From positions 1 through 47,748 of the forward strand of contig BDTT01000129.1 of assembly GCA_002897995.1 (NCBI GenBank): a stretch of 47,748 bases of DNA, in the 5' to 3' direction. Below are positions 1-8,910 of the stretch, in pieces. The notes under the pieces are model-generated. The model saw nothing but the letters and a program-made list of their open reading frames with translations, did no database searches and was not told the DNA's origin. The position numbers and the translations under genes were made by a program. Positions within the stretch are counted from its first letter, which is position 1, and each line of letters opens with the position of its first letter. This DNA is from a bacterium BMS3Bbin10 (GTDB taxonomy: Bacteria; Pseudomonadota; Alphaproteobacteria; Rhizobiales; Methyloligellaceae).

Positions 1-1
1 G

Positions 2-232
2 GGCCAGAAGTTTATTCAGAGCCAGTGCGCCAAGATCGCGAGCTTGCGCGCGATGATCGGCGATCGGGCGATCGATTTGCAGGTGGATGGCGGGGTGAAC
101 CCGGGAACCGCGCATCTGGTGGCGCGGGCCGGCGCCAATGTGCTGGTGGCCGGCTCGGCGGTGTTCGGCGGCGGCGGCGACTATGGCGCCAGCATCAAGG
201 CCATCCGCGACAAGGCGGCGGCCGCCCTTTAG
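2..232 (+). CDS. rpe: ribulose-phosphate 3-epimerase, C-terminal part (cut by window start)
   Basis: Interconverts D-ribulose 5-phosphate and D-xylulose 5-phosphate in the pentose phosphate and Calvin pathways; cytoplasmic. Only the last 76 codons are present; the reading frame is open from base 2 to a TAG. Visible family motifs are GQKFI near the left edge, the VDGGVN catalytic/metal-binding segment, and the phosphate-binding end [12 protein letters not shown]. The start lies outside the window. gph follows 20 bp downstream on the same strand, a common proteobacterial order, so the two are probably cotranscribed. Confidence 0.93.
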   Translation, partial: GQKFIQSQCAKIASLRAMIGDRAIDLQVDGGVNPGTAHLVARAGANVLVAGSAVFGGGGDYGASIKAIRDKAAAAL

Positions 233-252
233 GCGCGCGGGTTACAGGGACC

Positions 253-942
253 ATGGCCCAAACAAACTGGCCCGGAGCCATCCTGTTCGACCTCGACGGG
301 ACACTGGCGGACAGCGCGGCGGATATTGCAACGGCGCTGAACCAGCTTCTGGACGAGCAGAACCTTCCCGGATTCTCAACCGGCGCCGTGACCCAGATGG
401 TTGGCGGCGGCGTGCAGCTGCTGATCGAAAGGGCGCTCAAGGCCCATGGCCAGGGAGTGGAGAGCGACCGCATCGCCGCGCTCGTGCCCCGCTTTATGGA
501 AATCTACACGCCCCGCGCGGCGGAGCAGACGCGGCTGTTTCCCGGCGTCAGGGAATTGCTCGAGAGCTATCATGAGGGCGGCGTCGGCCTGGGGGTATGC
601 ACCAACAAGCCCGAGGGGGTTTCGCGCATGATCCTCGACGCCCTTGGCGTGGCCCATTTATTCGGGGCGGTGGTCGGGGGAGATACGCTTGCCGTCAAGA
701 AGCCCGACCCGGCACCGTTGCTCGCGGCGCTTGAGATATTGAATTGCGCGCCGCAACGCGCGCTGATGGTGGGCGACAGCGCGGCCGATGCGAATGCGGC
801 GCGCGCGGCGGGCGTTCCGGTCATTCTGGTGACGTTCGGATATACCCAGACGCCGGTACAGGAGCTGGAAAGTGACGGGACCGTGGACTCTTTTTCGCAA
901 CTGCCCGAAGCGATTGCGGCCCTTCGAGCGTCAAGGTCTTGA
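253..942 (+). CDS. gph: phosphoglycolate phosphatase (HAD superfamily)
   Basis: Dephosphorylates 2-phosphoglycolate, a by-product of Rubisco oxygenation or DNA repair; cytoplasmic, Mg-dependent. The 229-aa product has HAD motif I LFDLDGT with nucleophile Asp13 and Asp15, motif II around VCTNKP, the conserved Lys in KKPDP, and motif IV MVGDSAAD. Length is normal for Gph. The ATG at 253 is chosen because the protein then begins just before motif I; the frame stays open further upstream but encodes no family sequence and overlaps rpe. Other small HAD phosphatases (pyrophosphatase- or phosphonatase-like) cannot be fully excluded, but the rpe-gph order supports Gph. Confidence 0.88.
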   Translation: MAQTNWPGAILFDLDGTLADSAADIATALNQLLDEQNLPGFSTGAVTQMVGGGVQLLIERALKAHGQGVESDRIAALVPRFMEIYTPRAAEQTRLFPGVRELLESYHEGGVGLGVCTNKPEGVSRMILDALGVAHLFGAVVGGDTLAVKKPDPAPLLAALEILNCAPQRALMVGDSAADANAARAAGVPVILVTFGYTQTPVQELESDGTVDSFSQLPEAIAALRASRS

Positions 943-994
943 TCTCGCCGCGCCTTTCCTGTTTTTAGGGGCAGGCAAACAGGCGGGTAAATTC

Positions 995-1573
995 ATGAAA
1001 CCGGCGCTCCGGACGATCTGCATTGGCGCGATGGCTTGCGCGCTTGCCGCGGGCAGCGCTGCCGATACACGCGCGCAACAAACGAAAAGCGTCAAAAAGG
1101 TGCAGGCCCCGCGCTGCAGCGCCGGCGCCACAACCCGCCTTGTACGCTACAAGGTTGAGCGCGGCGAGGCGCTGCCGGCGGCAATCCCCAAACCCCTGAC
1201 ACGCAAGCCCGGCGATGCGGCGCGCGGACTGGAGGCGGCGGCCGATCCCGGCAAGGGAAATTGTCTGGCCTGTCACAGCATCGCCAAGGCTCTGGCGAAG
1301 GCCGACCAGAGCGACCCGCAAAGCGTCAGGACCTACGGCAATCACGGCGAAGTTGGCCCGCCTCTGAACGGCGTGGGCGGACGCTACACGCCAGGCGAGC
1401 TGCGGATGATTGTCGTCGATCCCAAACAGGCCTTTCCCGATGCCGAAACCGTCATGCCCGCCTATCACGCCCGCAAGGGCGTGAAAGACGTTGTTGCCCG
1501 TTGCCGCAATCAGGTCATGCTGGGCGCGCAGACGGTTGAAGATATCGTCGCGTTTCTGGAGGAGCTGAAATGA
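995..1573 (+). CDS. soxX: SoxX, monoheme c-type cytochrome of the thiosulfate-oxidising Sox system
   Basis: SoxX pairs with SoxA to form the periplasmic SoxAX cytochrome, which oxidatively links thiosulfate to a carrier-protein cysteine and passes electrons to cytochrome c. The 192-aa product has an N-terminal signal peptide (about residues 1-28, ending ADTRA/Q), one haem-binding CLACH at residues 90-94, the GEVGPPLNGVGGRY segment typical of SoxX, and a likely distal Met ligand in TVMPAY. The ATG at 995 begins the signal peptide. The stop overlaps the soxA start (ATGA), indicating translational coupling. No soxY, soxZ or soxB is beside it. Confidence 0.85.
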   Translation: MKPALRTICIGAMACALAAGSAADTRAQQTKSVKKVQAPRCSAGATTRLVRYKVERGEALPAAIPKPLTRKPGDAARGLEAAADPGKGNCLACHSIAKALAKADQSDPQSVRTYGNHGEVGPPLNGVGGRYTPGELRMIVVDPKQAFPDAETVMPAYHARKGVKDVVARCRNQVMLGAQTVEDIVAFLEELK

Positions 1574-2388
1574 GGCGGGGCCTTGCCGGAGCGCTGCTGG
1601 CGGCCGTCTTGTGGTCCGCGCCGGCGATGGCGGCGGGTGACGGCAGGACCGGGCCGGTGAAGCCGGCGAGCGCCGATCATCCCCTTAAAGAACTCTGGTC
1701 CGGTTACTATTACGCCTCTCCTGAAATTCGCCAGATGCAGGACGCCGACGCCGATAACCCGGCCATGGCGCTCTACAATAAGGGCGAAGCGCTGTGGAAG
1801 AAGGTCGAGGGCCGGGCGAAAAAGTCGTGCGCATCATGTCATGGCAATGCAACTAAATCGATGAAGGGCGCCGCGACGCGGTTTCCGGCCTATCTTCCGC
1901 TAACCAAAAAACCGCTCGCCATCGAGGGCCGGATCAATCTGTGCCGTCAAAAGTTTATGCAGGCGCGCGCCTATCCGCCGGAATCGGAGGCCATGCTTGC
2001 ACTGTCGATTTATGTGAGGCGCCAATCCTACGGGCAGGCGATCAATATACCGGGTGACGGGCCGCTTAAGCCATTTGTGGAGAAGGGCCGAACCTATTTC
2101 ACGAGCCGGCGCGGTCAGCTTGATATTGCCTGTGCCCAGTGCCACGACAAATATGCCGGAAAACTCTACCGTTCGGAAAAGATCAGCCAGGGGCACCCCA
2201 ACGGCTTTCCCGCCTACCGCAAGAGCTGGAAGAAGACGGGGTCACTGCTGCGGCAGGTCAACCAGTGTCTGGCGCGCATGCGCGCCGGCCCGCTCAAACC
2301 CGGATCGGATAGTTTCGTCAATCTGGAATTGTATCTGGCATGGCGGGCAAACGGACTTCAGATCGAGACCCCGGCGGTGCGCGAATAA
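1570..2388 (+). CDS. soxA: SoxA, c-type cytochrome subunit of SoxAX
   Basis: Catalytic subunit of SoxAX, a periplasmic cytochrome. The 272-aa product has a signal peptide (cleavage near APAMAA), haem motifs CASCH (87-91) and CAQCH (188-192), and a late Cys233 in NQCLARMR. That Cys matches the cysteine that ligands the active-site haem and is modified to a persulfide in SoxA. Two CXXCH motifs make it the diheme type. It overlaps soxX by four bases and is followed after 90 bp by a ccdA-family gene. Family assignment is from motifs; substrate is inferred from family. Confidence 0.85.
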   Translation: MRRGLAGALLAAVLWSAPAMAAGDGRTGPVKPASADHPLKELWSGYYYASPEIRQMQDADADNPAMALYNKGEALWKKVEGRAKKSCASCHGNATKSMKGAATRFPAYLPLTKKPLAIEGRINLCRQKFMQARAYPPESEAMLALSIYVRRQSYGQAINIPGDGPLKPFVEKGRTYFTSRRGQLDIACAQCHDKYAGKLYRSEKISQGHPNGFPAYRKSWKKTGSLLRQVNQCLARMRAGPLKPGSDSFVNLELYLAWRANGLQIETPAVRE

Positions 2389-2478
2389 GCGCGAAAGGTC
2401 GCGCGGTTTATTGATTCGGTGTCGCCGCAAGGATCACTCTCGGGGCCGGTGTGCAAAAGAGGGTTTTTGAAAGGCCGC

Positions 2479-3213
2479 ATGGAGATTACCTATATCGGCG
2501 CATTATTTGCCGGTCTCATCAGCTTTCTTTCACCTTGCGTGCTGCCACTCGTGCCGCCTTACTTGTGTTATCTGGGCGGGACGACATTCGAGCAGCTCAG
2601 TGCCGAGGGGGCGATGGCGCAGGGGGTCAGGCTGCGCGTTGTGCTTGCCTCCTTCGCGTTTGTAATGGGGTTCACGACCGTATTCGTGTCCCTCGGCGCG
2701 ACGGCGACGCTTCTTGGCCAGCTGGTGGCGGAGAACCTGGAGCTGCTCGCCAAGATCGCGGGCGTCGCCATTATCATCACCGGCCTGCATTTCCTCGGCG
2801 TATTCAAAATCTCCATTCTCTATCGCGAGTTTCGCAGCCAGAGGGACGCGGCGCCGGCCGGGCTGCTCGGCGCCTATCTGGTTGGTCTCGCCTTTGCTTT
2901 TGGCTGGACCCCGTGCATCGGGCCGGTGCTGGCTGCTATTCTGGCCGTCGCGGCGGCTGAGGACAGCGTCGCGCAGGGCATTCGTCTGCTCGGCGTTTAT
3001 TCGCTCGGTCTCGGCATTCCCTTCGTGCTGGCAGCCTTTGCTTTCGGTCCGTTCATGGGCTTTCTGACGCGCTTCCGGCGTCATCTTGGTACGGTCGAAA
3101 AAGTCATGGGCGGTATGCTGGTCGCCACCGGCGTGATGTTTCTCACCGGGACCATGTCCTATATCGCCCTCTGGATGCTTGAAACCTTCCCCGCGCTGGC
3201 GCTTATCGGTTAG
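2479..3213 (+). CDS. ccdA: CcdA/DsbD-type thiol-disulfide membrane transporter
   Basis: Carries reducing equivalents from cytoplasmic thioredoxin across the inner membrane, for cytochrome c maturation or, as SoxV, to keep the Sox carrier reduced. The 244-aa product has about six transmembrane segments and the two family cysteine motifs: LSPCVLPLVPPY near residue 15 and GWTPCIGPVL near residue 150. The ATG at 2479 puts the first motif at its usual distance from the N terminus; upstream in-frame codons look non-coding. Placement directly after soxXA suggests a SoxV-like role, but no periplasmic thioredoxin gene is adjacent, so a general CcdA role is also possible. Confidence 0.88.
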   Translation: MEITYIGALFAGLISFLSPCVLPLVPPYLCYLGGTTFEQLSAEGAMAQGVRLRVVLASFAFVMGFTTVFVSLGATATLLGQLVAENLELLAKIAGVAIIITGLHFLGVFKISILYREFRSQRDAAPAGLLGAYLVGLAFAFGWTPCIGPVLAAILAVAAAEDSVAQGIRLLGVYSLGLGIPFVLAAFAFGPFMGFLTRFRRHLGTVEKVMGGMLVATGVMFLTGTMSYIALWMLETFPALALIG

Positions 3214-3270
3214 GGACCCTGGCGGAACCCCTTGCGGTGAATGGGCCGCGCGGCGGATAATGCGCGAACC

Positions 3271-4080
3271 ATGATCCCGATTGCTCTCACCATTGCCGGT
3301 TCCGACTCATCGGGCGGCGCCGGGATTCAGGCCGATCTGAAAACCTTTTCCGCGCTTGGCGTCTACGGGGCCAGTGTCATTACCGCGCTGACCGCGCAGA
3401 ATACGCGCGGCGTCAATGCCATACATTCCCTTCCCGGAGCCTTCATCGCCGCCCAATTGGAGGCGGTGTTCGGCGATCTCGATGTCCGGGCCGTGAAGAT
3501 CGGCATGGTCGGAAGCGCCGAAGCCGCTCTCGCGGTGGCGGAAAAACTTGAAGCCTTGCGCGGCGTCGCCATCGTTCTGGACCCGGTCATGGTGGCCACC
3601 AGCGGCGACCCGCTGCTTGACGCGGATGCGGAGCAGGTGCTGCGCGAAGAGCTGATTCCGCTTGCCCGTTTGATTACGCCCAATCTTGAAGAAGCCGCCT
3701 GCCTGCTTGGGGACAGCGCGCGTGCGGGCGATGAGAGCGCCATGCGCGGCCAGGCGAAAAGGCTGCTTGAGCTCGGGGCGCGCGCCGTTCTCGTAAAGGG
3801 GGGGCATCTCGATGGTCCCGAAGCCGTCGATATTCTTGTGCATGGGAAGAGCGAGACGCGGCTGACATCGCCGCGGATTGAAACCGGCAATACTCATGGC
3901 ACCGGGTGCACCCTGTCTTCGGCAATCGCCGCGGGCCTTGCCCGGGGCCTGAAGCTGGAAGAGGCCTGCATCCGCGCCAAGGCCTATCTCTCTGGCGCCC
4001 TGGCGGCGGCCGGTGAGTTGCAGGTCGGGCAGGGGGCAGGGCCGGTGCATCACTTTCATGAGCTCTGGCGCAAGCGGTAG
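3271..4080 (+). CDS. thiD: hydroxymethylpyrimidine/phosphomethylpyrimidine kinase
   Basis: Phosphorylates HMP and HMP-P to give HMP-PP for thiamine biosynthesis; cytoplasmic, ribokinase-like fold. The 269-aa product has the N-terminal GSDSSGGAGIQADLKTF substrate site, VLDPVMVATSG in the middle, and the ATP/anion-hole motif TGC at 211-213 (HGTGCTLSSAIAAGLA). Length is typical. ATG 3271 (MIPIALTIAGSD) is preferred over an upstream in-frame ATG at 3241, because family members start just before the AGSD motif. I saw no TPP riboswitch in the short 5' gap. Confidence 0.93.
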   Translation: MIPIALTIAGSDSSGGAGIQADLKTFSALGVYGASVITALTAQNTRGVNAIHSLPGAFIAAQLEAVFGDLDVRAVKIGMVGSAEAALAVAEKLEALRGVAIVLDPVMVATSGDPLLDADAEQVLREELIPLARLITPNLEEAACLLGDSARAGDESAMRGQAKRLLELGARAVLVKGGHLDGPEAVDILVHGKSETRLTSPRIETGNTHGTGCTLSSAIAAGLARGLKLEEACIRAKAYLSGALAAAGELQVGQGAGPVHHFHELWRKR

Positions 4081-4102
4081 AACCCGCGCGGAACGCTTTG
4101 CC

Positions 4103-4945
4103 TCAGGCGAAGATCACTTTCTGCCGCTGCTCACCCATGCCGCCGACGCCAAGCGTAACCACGTCGCCATCCTTCAGCCAGCATTGCGGATCTCGTCCCA
4201 TGGCGACCCCCGGCGGCGTGCCGCTGGTGACGATATCTCCGGGATAAAGCGTCATGAACCTGCTGACATAACTGACCAGTTCACTGACCGGGAAGATCAT
4301 CGTTCCCGTATTGCCCGACTGCATGCGCGTCCCATTGACCTCAAGCCAGATGCCCAGGGCCTGCGGGTCGGGGATTTCATCGCGGGTGACGAGCCAGGGC
4401 CCGAGCGGACCCCATGTGTCCTGGCTCTTGCCCTTCAGCCAGTCGCCGGTGCTTTCGAACTGGTAAGCGCGCTCGGACACGTCGTTGCAGACCGCGTAAC
4501 CCGCCACATGGGACAGGGCATCGGCGGCGCTCACATGTTTTGTTTTTCTGCCGATGATGACGGCAAGCTCCGCTTCCCAATCGGCTTTCAGCGCGCCGGG
4601 TGGAAAAACAATTTCGTCATTGGGTCCCGACAGCGAGGAGACCGCCTTGGTGAAGAGGATGGGTTCATCGGGGATCGGCAGGCCCGCTTCTTTTGCATGG
4701 TCGGTGAAGTTTAGACCGATGCCGATGAACTTCTGAACGCCCGCCACAGGCGGTCCGAGCCGCGGATTTCCTTCAACCAAAGGCAGGGTTTCAGGGTCGA
4801 GAGCGGCCAGCTTCGCCAGCCCCTCATTGCTCAGCGCCTCGCCTTCGATATCGGCGATGATCCCGGACAACGCCCTGATCTCGCCATCGCCCCCAACCAG
4901 CCCGGGACGCTCTGCTCCCGCAGGCCCATAACGCAAGAGTTTCAT
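4103..4945 (-). CDS. fumarylacetoacetate hydrolase (FAH) family protein
   Basis: FAH-fold enzymes hydrolyse or isomerise C-C bonds in beta-diketo acids, as in aromatic or deoxy-sugar breakdown. The 280-aa product has the two-part architecture: an N-terminal subdomain (MKLLRYGPAG...) and a catalytic domain with a WEAELAVIIG metal-ligand segment, the following NDVSER, and the C-terminal SGTPPGVA loop near residue 255. Closest by memory are 2,4-diketo-3-deoxy-L-fuconate hydrolase or ureidoglycolate lyase-like members; the substrate cannot be read from the sequence. ATG 4945 gives the standard N terminus. It converges on thiD (23 bp apart) and diverges from the RND gene. Confidence 0.82.
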   Translation of the reverse strand: MKLLRYGPAGAERPGLVGGDGEIRALSGIIADIEGEALSNEGLAKLAALDPETLPLVEGNPRLGPPVAGVQKFIGIGLNFTDHAKEAGLPIPDEPILFTKAVSSLSGPNDEIVFPPGALKADWEAELAVIIGRKTKHVSAADALSHVAGYAVCNDVSERAYQFESTGDWLKGKSQDTWGPLGPWLVTRDEIPDPQALGIWLEVNGTRMQSGNTGTMIFPVSELVSYVSRFMTLYPGDIVTSGTPPGVAMGRDPQCWLKDGDVVTLGVGGMGEQRQKVIFA

Positions 4946-5084
4946 ACATGTTTCCTTTTGCCGGGTTTTTTTGCATGATGCGCGCCCGACCAATACGCCG
5001 CAACCGCATGAATTTGATTCGCCGGATAAAGCTCTCTATTCGAAACGCGCGCCTTGCCTTGCCGTGCAACCAATTGAACCGCTC

Positions 5085-7385
5085 ATGAATTCACTAGGCT
5101 TCGGACTTGAACGGATGGGGCTCCCGGCCATTCGACGGCCATGGACGGTTTTGGCGCTGCTGGTTCTTTTCTCCGCATTCTCCGCGGCTGGGTTGCCGTA
5201 TCTGAAGACCGATCATTCCCTGTCGGAGTTGTTTTCCTCCGATACGGTCGAGTTCGACCAGTACAAGACAATGAGCGAGCGCTTTCCGACGAGCGAGTTC
5301 GATGTGCTTGTTGTCGTGGAATCGGAAAATCTGATGCAGCCTGAAATTCTGGAGGAAATCAGGTCGCTGCATCTGGAGTTGCAGCTTGCGGAGGCCGTCC
5401 AGGGCATCATTTCGATTTTCTCGATGCGTGAGCCGCCCGACGCGAGCGGTTATCCGCCGCCGCTCCTGCCGACCAAGCTGCCAACGGGCAAAGAGTTCGA
5501 GAAGCTCGCCGATCGCGTCGTGAATCATCCGCTGATCGGCGGCAAACTGCTTTCGCGCCCCGACGGAAAGAGCCAGCTCACGCTCATTATCCTGTCGCTG
5601 AAGCAGGACGTGATCTGGAAAAAGGGTCTGGCCGCATCGATCCGGGAAATTGAACAAACGGCCAAAGCGGTGCTGGAACCCATCGGGCTGCGTGTGCAGC
5701 TTGCCGGGGCGCCGGTCATGCAACTGGAGATACGCCAGGCGATCGGGCGCGACCGGCTGATCTATAACGGTACCGGATTCCTGGTCGGTATGCTGATCTG
5801 TTTCGCCTTTTTCCGGCGGGTCAAACTGGTGTTTATCACCTCGCTCTGCCCCGCCGTCGCCGTGCTCTGGGCAATGGGACTGCTGGGCTGGGTTGATTTG
5901 CGGCTGAACACATTCATCAACGTGATCCCGCCGCTGGTGATGGTGATCTCCTTCACCGACGCCATGCATATGGTATTTTCCATCCGCCGGCGTCTGGGCC
6001 AGGGCGATGACCGGTTCACCGCTGTGCGCCATGCAATACTCACCGTGGGTCCGGCCTGCGTCCTCACCTCCATCACCACCTCTATTGCCTTCATGTCATT
6101 GACGCTGACCGACTCCGGCATGATCCGGACCTTCGGGATTGCCGCCGCGCTGGCCACGTTGCTGGCCTTCATAACGGTCATTGTGCTGCTGCCGATCATG
6201 GTGATTTTGCTGTTCCGCGACGAAAAGGAATTTTTGCAGTCGGAGACAAACCGTCATAAGGCGATAAACTGGCTGGAGACCATTTGCGCCAATTTCGCCG
6301 CGTGGCTTCAGATCCGCTACCGCGTGCTTGCGATCGTCGGGCTGTCGCTGTTCGCCCTATTCTCAGCCCTGCATTTCCAGCTGGAGCCGCGCTACCGCCT
6401 GAGCGACCAGGTGCCGGACAACAAGCAGTCGATTGCGACGTCTGAGCGGCTGGATGCGAAGCTGACCGGCGCGCATCCTGTTCACGTCATGCTGGAATGG
6501 CCCGAGGGCAAAGACGTTACCGACCCTGAGGTCATCGAGGCGCTGGCCGGGACGCATTCTCTGATTGAGAAGCAGTCGGGTGTCGGCAATGTATGGTCGG
6601 TCGAGACTTTGCGCCGCTGGCTCATCAATGCGGGCGAAACGCAGCCTGGCGCACTCGCCGAATATCTCAAACAATTGCCGGCCCATTTGGTGCAGCGCTT
6701 TGTCGCCAAGGACGCGCCCTCCGCATTGGTGACCGGCCGTCTGCCAAATCTGGACGCAGAGGACACAGTGCCGGTTCTCAAGAAGATGGACGCCAGCTTG
6801 TCGGATTTGCGTGCGAAATACCCGGAAATAACCTTCACGGTTACCGGCCTGTCAGCAGTTTCGGCGCTGCGAAGTTCGGAAATGATCCGGCAGCTCAACC
6901 GGGGGCTTCTGGCCGCCATGATCGTGGTCATCATATTGATCGGCATAGCGTTTCGTTCATTCAAGATCCTTCTTCTGGCGATCCTGCCGAACCTCTTTCC
7001 CATCGTGGCGGCGGGATCGCTGTTGCTCCTCACGGGAGGCGGGCTGGAATATGCCAGCGTTATTGCGCTCACGGTGGGTTTTGGTATCGCCGTTGACGAC
7101 ACAATTCATTTCCTGAGCCGGCTGCGCATCGAAACGAGCCGGACGCCCGACCTTCGCAAGGGCGTGGCCGCGACCATTTCGCGGATCGGGCCCGTGCTCA
7201 TACTCACCACGCTTGTGCTGATTGCCGGTCTCTCGGCGACGATCATCTCGGACCTGCCGTCCATGCGTCTGTTCGGTAAACTGTTCATGACCACTCTGGG
7301 AGCGGCGATCATCGGCGATCTGCTGTTCCTGCCGGCGATTATTCTGGCGGCGCGGAAAATGGGGCTTGTCAAATCCATTGATTGA
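5085..7385 (+). CDS. RND/MMPL-family inner-membrane exporter
   Basis: Proton-driven export or lipid transport across the inner membrane. The 766-aa product has two equivalent halves: a TM helix, a periplasmic domain, then a block of about five TM helices. The halves carry intramembrane acidic motifs: SFTDAMHM in the first and GFGIAVDDTIHF (proton-relay Asp pair) in the second. It is shorter than the ~1000-aa HAE1 drug pumps and resembles MMPL/HpnN-like lipid exporters. ATG 5085 is chosen because upstream codons are hydrophilic and unlike the family. Its stop overlaps the TTG start of the aminotransferase. Substrate unknown. Confidence 0.85.
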   Translation: MNSLGFGLERMGLPAIRRPWTVLALLVLFSAFSAAGLPYLKTDHSLSELFSSDTVEFDQYKTMSERFPTSEFDVLVVVESENLMQPEILEEIRSLHLELQLAEAVQGIISIFSMREPPDASGYPPPLLPTKLPTGKEFEKLADRVVNHPLIGGKLLSRPDGKSQLTLIILSLKQDVIWKKGLAASIREIEQTAKAVLEPIGLRVQLAGAPVMQLEIRQAIGRDRLIYNGTGFLVGMLICFAFFRRVKLVFITSLCPAVAVLWAMGLLGWVDLRLNTFINVIPPLVMVISFTDAMHMVFSIRRRLGQGDDRFTAVRHAILTVGPACVLTSITTSIAFMSLTLTDSGMIRTFGIAAALATLLAFITVIVLLPIMVILLFRDEKEFLQSETNRHKAINWLETICANFAAWLQIRYRVLAIVGLSLFALFSALHFQLEPRYRLSDQVPDNKQSIATSERLDAKLTGAHPVHVMLEWPEGKDVTDPEVIEALAGTHSLIEKQSGVGNVWSVETLRRWLINAGETQPGALAEYLKQLPAHLVQRFVAKDAPSALVTGRLPNLDAEDTVPVLKKMDASLSDLRAKYPEITFTVTGLSAVSALRSSEMIRQLNRGLLAAMIVVIILIGIAFRSFKILLLAILPNLFPIVAAGSLLLLTGGGLEYASVIALTVGFGIAVDDTIHFLSRLRIETSRTPDLRKGVAATISRIGPVLILTTLVLIAGLSATIISDLPSMRLFGKLFMTTLGAAIIGDLLFLPAIILAARKMGLVKSID

Positions 7386-8593
7386 GTATTTCGATAGCCA
7401 CCGTGGTTAAACTTGCAAAAAACCTGTTACGGCTCGGCGACGAGAACGCCTTTGCCGTGCTGGCGCGCGCCGCCGAACTTGTTGCCGAAGGGCGCGATGT
7501 CATCAATCTCGGGATCGGCCAGCCGGATTTCCCCACGCCGCCGCATATAGTTGACGCCGCCGTCAAGGCGCTGCGGGACGGCCATCACGGCTATACGCCC
7601 GCTGTGGGTATCGCTCCCTTGAGGGAAGCCGTCGCGGCGGACATCCATCGCCGGCTTGGCGTTGAGGTCAATCCGGATCGCGTTGTCATTATGCCGGGCG
7701 GCAAGCCGACGATGTTTTTCGCCATCCTGATGTTCGCCGAGCCCGGAGCGGAGATCATCTGTCCCGATCCCGGCTTTCCCATATACCGTTCGGTGATCGA
7801 TTATTCGGAAGCGACCGCGGTTCCCCTTCCCGTAAACGAGGAAAACGATTTTGCGTTTTGCGCCGATGATCTGCTCGAACGGATCACGCCGGCGACCCGG
7901 CTTATAATTTTGAACAGCCCGGCCAATCCAACGGGCGGCGTGACCCCGGGGGCGGAAATAGACAAACTCGTGAAGGGTCTTGAGAGGTGGCCGGATATCG
8001 CCATCCTGTCCGACGAGATTTACGGGCAGATGACCTATGACGGTCTGGAACATAAAAGCCTGCTCACCTATGAGGCGTTGCGGGACCGGGTCATCCTGCT
8101 GGATGGCTGGAGCAAGACCTACGCCATGACCGGCTGGCGTCTGGGCTTTGGCGTCTGGCCATCGGCGCTCGTCGATCATGCCCGCCGGCTCGCGGTCAAT
8201 TCCCATTCCTGTGTCAATGCGCCGGCGCAATTTGCCGGGATTGCGGCGCTCGAAGGCCCGCAGGATTGTGTGGCTGAGATGGTCTCGGCTTTCGATGAAC
8301 GCCGCGCTTTTGTTGCGGAGCGGCTGAACAAGGTCAAAGGCATACGCTGCGTCGTGCCCAAGGGCGCATTCTATGCCTTCCCGAATATTACGGATACGGG
8401 GTGGGATGAACGCTCCCTTGCCTCCGCCCTGCTGGAGGAAGCCGGTGTCGCGACCATTGCCGGGACGGATTTCGGCGGTCACGGCGCGGGCTTTATCCGT
8501 CTGTCCTGCGCCAACTCCCTGGACAATATCGCCGCAGCGATCGACCGCATGGAATCGTTCCTTGGCAGGCAGGAGCCCCGCCGGGCCGGTTGA
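7382..8593 (+). CDS. class I/II PLP-dependent aminotransferase
   Basis: Fold-type I aminotransferase, aspartate/aromatic group; transfers an amino group between an amino acid and a 2-oxo acid in the cytoplasm. The 403-aa product shows NLGIGQPDFPTP, NSPANPTGG, DEIYGQM, the PLP Schiff-base lysine at about residue 245 in SKTYAMTGWR, and C-terminal FIRLSCA. The best start is TTG 7382, overlapping the upstream stop as TTGA, which suggests translational coupling; GTG 7403 would also keep all motifs. Amino-donor specificity is not deducible. Confidence 0.9.
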   Translation: MSISIATVVKLAKNLLRLGDENAFAVLARAAELVAEGRDVINLGIGQPDFPTPPHIVDAAVKALRDGHHGYTPAVGIAPLREAVAADIHRRLGVEVNPDRVVIMPGGKPTMFFAILMFAEPGAEIICPDPGFPIYRSVIDYSEATAVPLPVNEENDFAFCADDLLERITPATRLIILNSPANPTGGVTPGAEIDKLVKGLERWPDIAILSDEIYGQMTYDGLEHKSLLTYEALRDRVILLDGWSKTYAMTGWRLGFGVWPSALVDHARRLAVNSHSCVNAPAQFAGIAALEGPQDCVAEMVSAFDERRAFVAERLNKVKGIRCVVPKGAFYAFPNITDTGWDERSLASALLEEAGVATIAGTDFGGHGAGFIRLSCANSLDNIAAAIDRMESFLGRQEPRRAG

Positions 8594-8876
8594 GGCCGCC
8601 TTGCGGATGGGCAGATGCGTGACAAACCGTGGCAGAACTGCAACAGCGATATGTAAATCGACAGGTCCGATGTCCGTCATTTTAACGCGTTGCGGGCGCG
8701 CGAATTGGCCGCTTTGCGTGAGTTTCAATTTCAGAGAAAAACCAGATAAACATATGAATACAAAAGAAAAAAATAAGAACAGCAAGATTGACATGACCCC
8801 TTGATACGGGCTCGAATTGACTGGATGCGGACCCTCCGGAACGGTGCGCGCGGGTCGGCGCGGAGCATCAGAAGTG

Positions 8877-8905
8877 TTGAATTCCCGCGTCACCTTTGGG
8901 ATAAA
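8877..8905 (+). promoter_or_regulatory. candidate sigma-70 promoter for a small RNA
   Basis: A -35-like TTGAAT (8877-8882) and a -10-like GATAAA (8900-8905) are 17 bp apart. Initiation would fall near 8911, just before a series of stem-loops ending in a strong terminator. Confidence 0.4.
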
Positions 8906-8910
8906 GATGC

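Noticed and set aside
3214-3270. TPP riboswitch before thiD
   Set aside because: The gap is only 57 bp and lacks the CUGAGA and ACCUGA-type thi-box elements.
4013-4714. 233-codon plus-strand frame opposite the FAH-family gene
   Set aside because: Shadow frame; the minus-strand product has clear FAH family motifs along its length.
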